Assembly: GCA_015698045.1 (NCBI GenBank)
Contig: BLAL01000215.1
Location: 1,612,001 to 1,676,000 of the forward strand
From: Rhizophagus clarus
Lineage: Eukaryota > Glomeromycota > Glomeromycetes > Glomerales > Glomeraceae
Reading direction: 5' to 3'
DNA length: 64,000 bases
Shown here: one piece after another, positions 11,908 through 21,848 of the stretch
Numbering within the stretch: the first letter of the stretch is position 1
How the letters are laid out: the number at the start of each line of letters is the position of its first letter
Position numbers and translations under genes: made by a program
The notes under the pieces: generated by a model
What the model was told of the DNA's origin: nothing
What the model saw: the letters and a program-made list of their open reading frames with translations, nothing else
Databases searched by the model: none

Positions 11908-13066
11908 GTTATGTTATAGTATTATCTGTTATGCTATAATGTTATCTAAGTTACTGTTTTTATTGTTCTATGGCTATTTTATTGTTTTGTAGATATTTGC
12001 TTGTTTTGATTGCTATATCTTGTTTTTATAGACTTCTAAATATCTGCTATTTTTTGTTACTCTGCGGACTTTTTGTGGTTATTTCACTATGTTGGGTTTA
12101 TTACTTATTTTGAACTTATGTGTCGTTCTGGTTTCATTATTGCTATACGAATGCTGGTTGGCTTTTATTTTTCATTTTGAATAGAATTTCCATGACGGAC
12201 TGTGAGGCAATATATCAGTAAGAAGAAGGCGAGGAGAGGCGAAAAAAAATCAGAAAAAACCTGTTACCAATGGTAACGGGTTTTATATCACGTGATAATT
12301 CAGAATTTTGCATCACATTCAAGGTGGTGGTTGGTTGAAGGTTTGGAGATGCCCATTTGATTGCTGGATGAGGCACGAAGTGCCAAGTTAGTGATCTAGA
12401 TGTGCAATTCTGCCTTTTATGATCCTTTTGATTACCGAGAATAAGGCACGAAGTGCCAAATCAGGTCTGGCCATACTCTTTTCATGCTCTTTTTCTCATA
12501 TTTTCCTAAACCTTTCTGCCTTTCTGACCTCTTTCCTGCCTATCGGCGGTAGTACACCAAAGCATAACTTCTCTTATTTTCTTTCCTATATATTATTCTA
12601 CTTTGGTGTACTACCAAATTTATATCTTATTTTACTAGTCTATGGGTGTATTAATAAAAATTTTTCTTGGTAAATTTCAGCGAACCAGTTCGTCCAAAAT
12701 TACGAAGTGCCTATCAGCGGTAGTACACCATAGCATAACTTCTCTTATTTTCTTTCCTATATATTATTCTACTTTGGTGTACTACCAAATTTATATCTTA
12801 TTTTACGCTTTTGTATTCCTAGAACTCTTTCTTGTATAGTTACTATTCTGGGATACTTTAGGATATTACTGCATCAATTACTTTTAGGTACTACCACATT
12901 GATTACTTTTGGGTACTACCACTGACCCAGTGTTTTACCAGCAAGCGTATTCGTCTAAAATTATATAAAATTTTTATTTTGAACTTTGCAAATTTCTATG
13001 TAATGTTATACTAGTTTCTTGCATATACACCATGCTTCTTGCGCAAAAAAAGCCCAGGCCTTGCCC
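11879..13066 (+). repeat. left terminal inverted repeat of the 24.9-kb element
   Basis: About 1188 bases that match 35649-36781 in reverse complement. The match starts at the terminal palindrome and ends after the codons for PCP of the primase gene. In roughly 480 aligned bases counted by eye I found about 27 substitutions, all transitions. The left copy has an extra partial duplication of a hairpin segment (12549-12614 and 12720-12785). Palindromes inside include GTTACCAATGGTAAC (near 12265), TATCACGTGATA (near 12286) and GGCACGAAGTGCC (near 12372 and 12444). The repeat also carries the presumed promoter and the start codon of the primase gene. Confidence 0.9.
12549..12785. repeat. duplicated long-arm hairpins in left inverted repeat
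   Basis: Two copies of a stem-loop with arms GTAGTACACCAAAG and CTTTGGTGTACTAC around a loop of about 38 bases (12549-12614 and 12720-12785). One copy is in the right repeat (35930-35995). The short GGTACTACCAC-type motifs at 12890-12925 repeat the arm core. Possible initiator or replication-protein sites; no function is proven. Confidence 0.7.
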
Positions 13067-16000
13067 TAAAATAATAAATGAAACAACCAGGCTCTTCTCT
13101 GGTTTAGCAGACCTTGATTTTGAGCCTGGTTACAATGATCATGTGTATTTCCAATATTTGTCTAATAATAAAAATGATATCTTTCTTCTAGGAGCCTATC
13201 ATCCTGAAGAGATTTATTTAAAATATATTATTCGGGTAGCAGGAAAGGGTTTTACAGTAGTCAATCATCCATCTGAAGTTTATGGGATCCCCGATGCTCA
13301 CGAGTGCATTGATGGAAATTTGCCTCTTCGTCTAGTTCTAGATATTGATGCGAGGCAAAACCCCGATTCAATGAATCCTGAACTCCCTTTCTTAGATAAA
13401 TATAAAATTACTCGCGAAGATTTATTATCCAGAATCTTAATCGCCTGTGCCGATATTATATACTCTGATTTAAAACATCTTGTACCTTTAAATGCTTTTA
13501 CTTTAACCAGTTCGTCTAATGCCGATAAATGCAGTTGGCATATCGTATATCCTCATACTCGTTTTATTGATTACAGAGACCTTAAAGGTTTTGTAGAAAA
13601 AGTTGCCAATAGGATTGAAAAACCATACTCAGAATTTATTGACATAGGACTTTACAAATCACGTTTTAGTCTTCAGCTCCTTGGATTGGCAAAGAAAGAT
13701 AGAGTTAAAAGACCTGCAATTTCTTCAGTTAAACAAGGATATCGCAAGCTAGAAAATTATTTAGTTCAACCTAAATGGGATGCTTCTGAAATCTGGCCAC
13801 AGACCTTTTCTCCTGAAAAGCCAGAAAAGGATGCATTTCAACCTATCGAAGATGAAACTGCTTTGAGCAAAAGAGCTGATTTCGTTACAGCAAAATATAA
13901 ATGGCTTGAGGTTGGTAGCATTAAGAAGGGATTTATCAACTTCCAAGCGAAGTCATATGAAGCATATCCTATTTGTGATATCAGATACAAAAAAGATCAG
14001 TTATATGGTTTTCTTCGAAGTGACGGGCGCTTTATACTTAGATGTTATCGGCAAAAGCAATATAAACCAGATCATAAAGGATTGACATTTGGGGAAATAT
14101 CAACCCTGCAGGATATAATCAAGCCGAAAGATAGACTTATACAAAAAATTGTTGATAGAGTGGCCAATGCCATAGCAAAACCATGCCTTCTTGTAGAGTT
14201 GTCAGGGAAAGTTATTAATGTTAAAAAGCTAAAAGACGCCCTGAGTCATATCCTGATTTCTTGAGTTCTGAAAAAACTACCACACTAATTCGTTCATCTC
14301 TGGCAACATGGAAAACTACTACGTTGAGAGAGATTATTATGGCATTAAAAGATAAAGTGCATGATATTTCTTCTTTACCATGCTTTATTTGGATTTCTTA
14401 CAGAAAATCTCTTAGCAATGAATCAAAAGCAAAACTCGATAAGTTAAAAACATCTGGCTTTCGAATTTGCAATTACCAAAATATGCAAGGAGAATTATCT
14501 ATAAATGAGTGGGATATTATCATAGTACAGGTTGAGAGTCTTTTTCGTATCGAGTTTACAGCCCGTCCATTTGTAGCTATTCTTGACGAAAGCAATGCCA
14601 TTATGCGTCAAATGTCAAGCAGTACAAATGCACAGGAATCTGAGAGTGCAATGCGTGATGTATTAAGATCAGTGAGACATATATTAGCGATGGATGCCTT
14701 TGCGAATAAATCAACATTAGCATTCCTTAAGACATATCGCGGTAAAGATATTCGTATAATTGATAACAGATACCAGCCTCGTGTGGATGAGACAGTTGAA
14801 ATTCTTTATGATCCAAATAGCGGAGCTGAAGCCATGCGAATAGGATATGAGCTTTTGAAACAGGGAAAACGTGTGGCATTTGTATCTACAGGAGTAGTAA
14901 TGGCTAGAGCATTAGTAGAAAAGGCATCAAAGCTAGTAAAACCTGATAATTCGCCTATTAGAGCTCGTGCTTATTATGGAGTCATAGATGGGAAACAGCA
15001 ACAAAAAGACTTTTCTAATATTAATGTTGCTTAGAGTGAGCTTGACTGTGTGGCTTATACAAATACAGTAGAAGCGGAAATATCATTCGAGGTTACAGGT
15101 CACTTTGATATAGTTATAGCTATTACAAACATCACCACTCCAGTTCATGTCGAAGCTCTTGCACAAATGCTTTATCGAATTCGTGATTGTTCTCGTCGTA
15201 TTGTTTTTGTATTCTACCAGAAAAATTCTAACGAACTTTTTCGTTCACCAGGTCGTGAAAATATCTGAGCAGAACTTGAAAGTGCTCAGCCTAATAATTT
15301 GCCCGTAGCAATAAAGGGACATCGTGAATGGAATAATAGTACCATTTCTTATAAAGTTGATGAGTCTCCAGCCGTAGTAACTTTCATTGAAGTCGAGCAT
15401 CAAAAACGTCTTTCTGCCAGATATTTTATTGAAAAGCTTTGTAGTCTTATAGCCAGTACCGGCGCTTCTCTTCAGCTAATAAAGTGGATGAGAGTCGAGG
15501 AGTTATAGGGAATCGTAAAAAAGTCCACAATGAGGTTAGGGTTGAAGCATTAGTTATCAAAGAAACGGATTTTAATGCAGTTACTACTTCTCGAAATCTT
15601 GATTCTGAAGAAGCTGAAGTCCTTAAATTCGACTAAGAGCGTTCTATCGCAAATACTATGGCACTTAAACATTTTTATATGCGGAATCTTTATTGTAAAG
15701 ACATGAGTATCGAGGATTGGAATAATATTTGCAATAGAAAATTCATTGAAAATTTTAGCTCACCTGAAGCTCAGAAGCATTTCTTACGGCTGTCTTATTT
15801 TCGAAGGTAAGGACATGATGAGGGGAATGCAATGAAGGGATTGAAAGCTGAGGAAAATGTACAATGGGAAATTGCCTGCAATAAAGCCAAAGAGAATCTG
15901 GAAAAATCAGTGGCAGAAGACTTGCATAAATCTTATTCAGCAAAGCATTGGGAAGTTATACAAGAACTTTTTCAAATATTAGGCTTTACTGGTATTGATG

Positions 16001-16364
16001 ACAAGCGTACTCTTTCTAGCGATACTGCATCAGAATCATTTATGCGGTCTTGTGAAAAGTTTATAGAAATTCGAAACCAAACTTTATTACTCTTTGGTTT
16101 TAAGTCTCATGCAAAGAAAACACCAGAGCTATAAAAATAATTAATGCAATTGCTGGCAATTAGTGCGGATATACTGTTGAAAGTGATAAAAAAAGAATAG
16201 GGCCTAAAGGACAACAAGTTAGGCAATACTCATACCGAATTAATCGCCAGCCATATAATGGTATTAGTTTCAGAGATAAAGGCGCACCAGAACTTCCACC
16301 ATATAGATCAAAAGCAGATAATGAGATTCAGGAACTCTTTGATTCTATAGGACAGGAAAAATAA
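13032..16364 (+). pseudogene. archaeo-eukaryotic-type primase fused to UL9-like helicase (broken)
   Basis: Replication protein of the element. Residues 1-400 carry AEP primase motifs: catalytic RLVLDIDAR (D104, D106), SWHIVYP (H170) and FIDIGLYKSRFSLQ followed by KKDR (D204 onward). A one-base shift near 14231-14245 moves into the helicase half, which resembles the herpesvirus origin-binding protein family (SF2). This has a Walker A region at 14297-14320, a YRKSLSNESKAKL block and Walker B-like AILDESNAI near 14580. Motif VI-like AQMLYRIRDC is near 15165, and a long C-terminal region follows. The Walker A glycine before Lys reads as Trp (ATWKTTT), which should abolish ATP binding. In-frame stops lie at 15032, 15266, 15634, 15808, 16132 and 16166, and a second frameshift near 15480. 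The start codon lies inside the left inverted repeat. Substrate and fusion are inferred from motifs. Confidence 0.8.
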
Positions 16365-16459
16365 TACTTTAGCCAGCCCAAATCGTTATTTAGCTAAGTC
16401 TTGACCACATCAAATGATCCCAAAGAGATCGATTCTGTATTAGTTTTTTTACTTTCACG

Positions 16460-16783
16460 CTAGACACGGTCATAAGGTCCACTATGTGTGCTACAGATTC
16501 CAGTATCGGAATAGGTTCCCTTCTTACAGACAGGGCATATTGTACTAGGAAGGGCATTAAAATATCTGGAACATCCTTCAGGACGCCAGCACCCTTTCTC
16601 ACAAATTGAACCATCTCTCTTGATGTATTGGCAGATAAAACGACCCATACGAGGTAATTTTGATATTAATAATCTTAAAACTTTGCTTTCACTTTTATTA
16701 TAGATATTCAAAAATATGTCCCGAACTTTGTGAATATCTGGCAGTTCGATCCAACTAGTCCAGAGCGGGCCATGAGGCGATTC
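16460..16783 (-). pseudogene. small cysteine-rich zinc-binding-like protein
   Basis: Open minus-strand frame of about 107 codons without a convincing ATG at its 5' end, so probably truncated. Two Cys clusters are visible: CQYIKRDGSICEKGCWRPEGC and, after a short spacer, CPVCKKGTYSDTGICSTHS. The C-x2-C and C-x3-H spacing suggests two treble-clef or ribbon zinc sites. A basic region (RLLISKLPRMGR) precedes them. It lies tail to tail with the primase-helicase gene. I do not recognise a named family; a nucleic-acid-binding accessory role is only a guess. Confidence 0.5.
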
Positions 16784-17319
16784 TCATGATCACCAGCTCA
16801 GAAGAATTTGCTGAGCCACAAATTGTGCAACAAAAAAAAAATAGGTTGATCACATAATAGGTCTGTGCGACATATTAATTTTTGCATATATTCAGAAAGA
16901 AAACATATTAACCTTTATTCTTTATTTTTTTTTCCAAACAATCATGAGAAAATGTGAAAGAATGTCTACAAGTAAGGACCAGCTCTAAAAGTAAATATTA
17001 ACATCAAAAGCATATGTTATGAAGGGCTGAGGGACTCGTAATTTCGAGATCGCCAGGCGTAAAACCAGCTATGGTCTTTCCAAGTAGATCTACATATGAA
17101 AAGGTAAGAGGATTCTATTTACATGTGCTTTCATAGAGCTCTTGGCATCATACGACAATGCTAATCACTATTCTTATCTCCTTATCATTTTTTCAACAGC
17201 AAGATATAAAGCATATAGGAGTATGTGGAAGTTCAACCAACTTTCCACAAAAAACTTTCTCGTAAAATAATACAAAACAAGGTATGTATATGCCAGAAGT
17301 TGTGTATATATGAGAGCTC

Positions 17320-17661
17320 ATTTTTTTCTCATCATGGGCCTTGTATTTAGAAAAGCAAGATGACGATATTACTCTCAATTGTCTTATCATCCTGAAAGGT
17401 GACCTCATGGGTATTTCAATCATTAAAGTAATGCAAGCGATTACAATTAATTCAAGTAGTCATGTTAGCGCTTTTGAAACTGCAATCCAAGACAGGTTGG
17501 GTCCACCATTTAACAATATCCCTTTAAGAATTTGCCAAATTCATCCTGGAAGTGTTGTTGAAAGGCCAATGGATCCGCAGACACCAATTTCCTCATTCTT
17601 TCCTGAGGAAGCTAAAGCAGACAGTTTCAACATTCTAGTATACTCCCTATCACAATTGTAA
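17320..17661 (+). pseudogene. Crinkler (CRN)-type N-terminal header, fragment
   Basis: The translated frame resembles the ubiquitin-like header of Crinkler proteins: DDITLNCLI, then a GD-containing turn, a beta-strand-rich stretch and FETAIQDRLGPPFNNIP, followed by a proline-rich linker and SSFFPEEAKADSFNILV, like the domain end. It lacks a start codon in frame (an upstream exon or start has been lost) and stops at 17659-17661 without a downstream effector domain. The next gene, 290 bases on, has a nuclease-like domain of the kind often attached to such headers, so the two may be remnants of one modular gene or independent neighbours. Crinklers in fungi and oomycetes are modular intracellular proteins with varied C-termini. 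Family assignment is moderate. Confidence 0.55.
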
Positions 17662-17950
17662 TTTTCAGTATCATGTAGCGCTATAGTTGCAATTTTTATA
17701 TATTGTAGGCCGACTACTGGCAATGTTTTATTCTATAAATAAAGTATTATTATTTTATCAGTACAATGGTACATGAGAAATGGGTCACATGCAATGATGC
17801 AATGCCTGTGCGACATAAAAACATATATTAATGCTTGTTTTTCCTGAACAGAAATATTTTTTTATCTCACTCCGGAAAGTAATACACTATTTTTTACCCT
17901 TGCCTATTTCCACTAGCCGTTAAGGCGCTAAAGCATAAAAACGTAATACT

Positions 17951-18949
17951 ATGTCTACCTCAACAGCTGAACACGACTCTTACCTGGTTGAGAACTGGGA
18001 TACAGAGACCCTTATAGATTTTTTGAAGGAGCAGAACCTCAAGCTCGAGAAAAAGCACTTTAATATTCTTCATAATGAAGAAATTACTGGCCTCTCCTTT
18101 CTTGATATGACCGAAGAAAAATTATGTAGTTATAGATTTAAAGGTGGACCAGCAACACTTCTCGCAAAAGAGGTTCAGGCCCTCAAAGAAAAGCTGAAGC
18201 GTGTGTTCTCCTTGTACAAGAGTTTGAAGGAGGTGTTAGCAAAATATGGTATCAGCTCCGATGGTACAGAAACTATTCCACTATTTTTGCCAGAAACCCA
18301 CGAAGTCCAAGACTCTAACAAGCACTTCGAGCATTGTATAGAGAATATTTTATTCAGGATGAAAAATTACGGGTCATTGATTCTGGATAGTTTGGAGTCT
18401 ATGCGTAATGAGTATGTTTCAACCATACTTCATACAGCTCTTTACATTGCAGGAGACATAGTGAGTAAGGAATTCAGCATGAGGCCTGAATACGAAATAA
18501 TTGGTGATGAAAGCTGTGGACGAGTCGATTACGCAATCAAGGAAGCCAAAAATCTAATTTGCATTACAGAGGACAAGGTTCAGCGTAGCGTGCTTGAAGG
18601 CTTCACTCAGAATATCAAACAGCTCGAGAGTTTGTACGAAACAAACAAAAGGAAATGAAAAAGGGCAGACGATGATTTTGACTATCTATATGGTATTGTA
18701 ACCTCTGCCAGGGATTGGCATTTTCTTCTTTATAGTCCTGGTGAAATTTCACAGGCGAGTGAACTTCCATTCACTATCGAATTTAACAAGAAGGCCTTAG
18801 ATAAGGATTCAAAGGAATATATCATTTTGCATAAGGGTGTGTTGAAGGTTTTGGGCATTATTGTAGGTTTGTTAAAAGATAGGACATGTGCCGAGGAAGA
18901 ACCTGAAAGGAAGAGGGTTAGGATAGAGGGGTATCGATCAAAAAAATAA
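17951..18949 (+). pseudogene. SAM domain plus PD-(D/E)XK nuclease-like protein, one in-frame stop
   Basis: Frame of 333 codons interrupted only by TGA at 18656-18658 (codon 236). Residues about 8-72 look like a SAM domain: NWDTETLIDFLKEQNLKL, then GLSFLDMTEEKL and GPATLLAKEVQAL. The middle is helical (about 75-180). A PD-(D/E)XK-like core follows: CGRVDYAIKEAKNLICITEDK, with D and E-x-K at the expected spacing. After the stop the frame continues with YGIVTSARDWHFLLYS, a typical tail for this fold family in AM fungi, and a basic end (ERKRVRIEG). The intact gene would probably be a DNA- or RNA-cleaving accessory protein. The stop is one transition away from CGA. Nuclease activity is inferred from the motif only. 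Confidence 0.6.
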
Positions 18950-19002
18950 TCACTTTGTATATTAGCCTAGACGTCATGTATTACAGGCTACGTCCCGAAT
19001 AT

Positions 19003-19032
19003 TTGTATTTATTTTTCGCATATATTAATAAA
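19003..19032 (+). promoter_or_regulatory. shared promoter-like element, copy 1
   Basis: Thirty-base block, TTGTATTTATTTTTCGCATA followed by TATTAATAAA, 133 bases upstream of the coiled-coil gene start at 19136. It is 28/30 identical to the block at 20912-20941 upstream of the next gene. TATTAAT resembles a TATA-type element. Looser relatives (CATATATTAAT) lie at about 17823 and 16870. Confidence 0.55.
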
Positions 19033-19135
19033 AAAAAATTCTTGGCAAATTTCATCGACGGCCTGTCACCCAAAAACATGTGATATATTTTTTATTTTGA
19101 ATACTTATATACAGTGTATTAGTTATATATAGATC

Positions 19136-20689
19136 ATGTCATCTGAGCTTGAATTATTGAAACAGCGTATCACTGAACTTGAAGCTAAGAACAACAAGCT
19201 TGAAGCTGAGAATGCAGAGCTTAGGAAGGAGAATACTGAGATCCGCGATCTTAGAATCAAGCTCTCAGTGTCTGATGCTGAAATAGCTAAACTTAAGCGT
19301 AAGAATGCGGAGACTCTAAGATCGAATGTGGAATATAATGAGAGGCGTGATGCTGAAAATGCCAAACTCAGGGCTAGAATCGAGGAGATGGAATCTGAGT
19401 TTGGAGATAGAATCACGAAAGTGGAACAGAAGCAGACTCTGCAAAGCGCCTTAACGGCAAATGATAATTCCTCTAACAACAGTTCACCTAGCTTCAATTT
19501 GGTTGCGGTCCATCATGAAAAACCATTAGAGGAGAAAGAGATGGATAGTTTCTTGCTTGAGGCTTATAAGAAAATCGTTAGTAGTGAAATAAAGCAACGC
19601 AATAAGAAAAAGAAGCTTTATACTGAAAGCATGGCATCTTCAGGACAAGAGGTTGCGAAGCAATTAGGCCAAAATAGTCATAAGAAAAAGGGCACTGAGA
19701 AAATTGTTCAGGTGATAACTGATGGTATGATGGCAGAGCCATCCATTCAGGATAATATAAAGCATCAAGAGTCGAATTCCTCCAATTCAAAAGCATTGCA
19801 TATGACTGAAATTTCAGCGACGGCCCGTCGCCCAAATTGTTCTTCATCTCTGCTCGATTTAGCGAAGCTATTTGATAAAGCAACAGATGCCGAATATCGC
19901 ACTAAAAAAGCTAACGAGGAAGAAATCTTATGCTGGGTTAACTTTGGGAAAGAATTCATGGTTCATTTTAGTGAACTTGTGAAAAATAGCAATGGCAAAA
20001 TCAGAGAGAAAAAAGCAAAAGGTATAATTTATGATGAGATGTTAGAACACCTTGCCAACATTCGTGAGAAGAGATCAAAAGAAATGGGTATACAGCTTCT
20101 GAAAATCTCCCGTAGTTCTCTAACTAGAAGGACTCAAAGGTCTATGAAGCTTGTTAGAATATTCGAGAAAATAGGTATGGATAAAATTAAGTATCTTAGT
20201 GAATATAGTCCCAATTCCATTTCAGAGTTGGCTAACGATCAAATTCAAGAGATCATAGAGGCCCAGAAGAAGCGGGATAATTCTGCAAAGCAGGACGATT
20301 TTCCAACTCCTGAAATTTCAGCTGATGAGAAGGAATATATAAAAATGCTCACAAGGGGTATTGATGATGAGACTCTTTATGAGGGTACACCATACGAGAA
20401 CGAGGCTAAGATAGAGAAAAAGGTGGTGAACAAAGTTAAGTCAGACGATGAAGTCGATCATAATTCCGCACCCCATCCAGTGGAAGAAACGAATGATGAT
20501 AGTGACTGTAGTCACGACAATGATTCTGAAGAAGAAATGCCAGATGAATCGGATGATAATGGATATGATAGATACAGTGGATATAATGAATATGGTGAAT
20601 GTGATAGAGGTTATTACTATCGTGACGGAAGATACGAAAGAAAAACCTCCCCAATGATGAGTCCTATTATCTCACCGGTAACTGCCTAG
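19136..20689 (+). CDS. coiled-coil protein with acidic Tyr-rich tail, intact
   Basis: Uninterrupted 517-codon frame, one of only two clearly intact genes in the element. Residues 1-105 form a heptad-rich coiled coil (LLKQRITELEAKNNKLEAEN and on). A Ser/Asn-rich linker follows (106-240). A conserved-looking helical domain (about 241-390) contains ILCWVNFGKEF and KSNGKI-like blocks plus SSLTRRTQRSMKLVRIFEKI. The C-terminus is acidic (about 440-490) and ends in a GYYYRDGRYERK motif. A second copy of that last motif lies as a fragment at 23200-23345. I do not know its function; structural, capsid-associated or regulatory roles are all possible. Start: first ATG after the shared promoter-like block. 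Confidence 0.75.
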   Translation: MSSELELLKQRITELEAKNNKLEAENAELRKENTEIRDLRIKLSVSDAEIAKLKRKNAETLRSNVEYNERRDAENAKLRARIEEMESEFGDRITKVEQKQTLQSALTANDNSSNNSSPSFNLVAVHHEKPLEEKEMDSFLLEAYKKIVSSEIKQRNKKKKLYTESMASSGQEVAKQLGQNSHKKKGTEKIVQVITDGMMAEPSIQDNIKHQESNSSNSKALHMTEISATARRPNCSSSLLDLAKLFDKATDAEYRTKKANEEEILCWVNFGKEFMVHFSELVKNSNGKIREKKAKGIIYDEMLEHLANIREKRSKEMGIQLLKISRSSLTRRTQRSMKLVRIFEKIGMDKIKYLSEYSPNSISELANDQIQEIIEAQKKRDNSAKQDDFPTPEISADEKEYIKMLTRGIDDETLYEGTPYENEAKIEKKVVNKVKSDDEVDHNSAPHPVEETNDDSDCSHDNDSEEEMPDESDDNGYDRYSGYNEYGECDRGYYYRDGRYERKTSPMMSPIISPVTA

Positions 20690-20911
20690 AAGAATTATTG
20701 GGTGAATCAATTACTCGCATTGACTGAATCGTATATTTCTTTTTTTCGAATTGATCAGTAAACAATTAATTTATCTGTTTGCTTTAACCAACTTTGGCAT
20801 AATGCATATATTACGGATCCTTGAATTAGCATTATGCGGACGAATTTCTAAGTCACATAAATGTCAGGTAGTTAGTTAGACTGTAGGATTAGACATTAGC
20901 ATAGAAACTTC

Positions 20912-20941
20912 TTGTATTTATTTTTGGCATGTATTAATAAA
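20912..20941 (+). promoter_or_regulatory. shared promoter-like element, copy 2
   Basis: TTGTATTTATTTTTGGCATG followed by TATTAATAAA, 94 bases upstream of the gene at 21006. It differs from copy 1 at two positions. The repeat of such a long motif in front of consecutive genes suggests a common promoter class within the element. Confidence 0.55.
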
Positions 20942-21005
20942 GCAAGTCTTTACATTTACCACATAACATTGAATAATTCCTTCATGTATAAAATTATTAT
21001 CAATC

Positions 21006-21680
21006 ATGTCAGTTAGTGAAGCTAACCCATCCAAGCATGAAATATTGAGACAGCGCATTACTGAACTTGAGGCTGAGAATGCTAAGATTAAGGCCAAGAA
21101 AGCTGATATTAAGGATATGTATATTGAGCTTCTAAAGCAGATTAGGGAGGAGTGTACCAGGCGTGATGCTGAAAAAGCTGAGTTTAAGGCCAGAATCGAG
21201 GAGCTAGAGAAAAATAGGACAGATACTGTTGCCGAAAACGCTGAACTTAGAGCAAGAGTTGTGAAATTGGAACAAGATATAGATGAACTTAAAAAGGAAT
21301 TAGAATCAAAGAAAAAACGTAAATTTCAGGATAAATGTATTCTAATTGCTCAAGTATTGCTTGGGGAGGAATCTATGATCAAATATCGCCCTCCTTTCAT
21401 GCAAGGATTAGAGCTTGATGCCTTCTTCCAAAAATATCGAATTGCATTGGAGGTGCAAGGGGCTCAGCATCAATTTCATAGCACCAGCTGGTATAAAGAT
21501 GTCAAAAAACTCGAAGACATCGTTAATCGTGATCGGCAAAAAAGATGCATGTGTCAAGATAATGGAATCTTCCTTCTTGAAGTATGGTATGACGAAAAAC
21601 TGGCAATCGTTATTTCGGAAAGAATACGGAAAATTAAGGAGTTCGTTTATCAAACATCCAAAAGTTTTGATATCCTATAA
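21006..21680 (+). CDS. coiled coil fused to restriction-endonuclease-like domain, intact
   Basis: Intact 224-codon frame. Residues 1-105 form a coiled coil that strongly resembles the start of the protein at 19136 (ILRQRITELEAENAKIKAK against LLKQRITELEAKNNKLEAE), so the two genes share a duplicated module. Residues about 125-224 look like a Vsr/EDxHD-type restriction-fold nuclease: IALEVQGAQHQ (E and Q/H site), then VNRDRQKRCMCQDNGIFLLEV with the R-D-x2-K block. A relative with a zinc ribbon in place of the coiled coil lies at 34449-34963. It probably nicks or cuts DNA for element maintenance or insertion; activity is inferred. Spacing to the preceding gene is 316 bases. Confidence 0.7.
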   Translation: MSVSEANPSKHEILRQRITELEAENAKIKAKKADIKDMYIELLKQIREECTRRDAEKAEFKARIEELEKNRTDTVAENAELRARVVKLEQDIDELKKELESKKKRKFQDKCILIAQVLLGEESMIKYRPPFMQGLELDAFFQKYRIALEVQGAQHQFHSTSWYKDVKKLEDIVNRDRQKRCMCQDNGIFLLEVWYDEKLAIVISERIRKIKEFVYQTSKSFDIL

Positions 21681-21848
21681 TCTATACATATAATAAATAT
21701 CGCAAAATTGAGCTTTCCGTTCATGTAGGGGGTGGAATGTCACATGTGTCTAATCACTGCGCCTATATATGATTGATATCATGTGATCAGAACAATAAAA
21801 TAGATCAGTGGCTCCAGTATTTTTCTGCTTCTAAACTTTTCATATACA

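Noticed and set aside
16738..16765. GTTCGATCC resembling a tRNA T-arm
   Set aside because: No acceptor stem, D-arm or anticodon arm at the right distances; it lies in a minus-strand coding-like frame.
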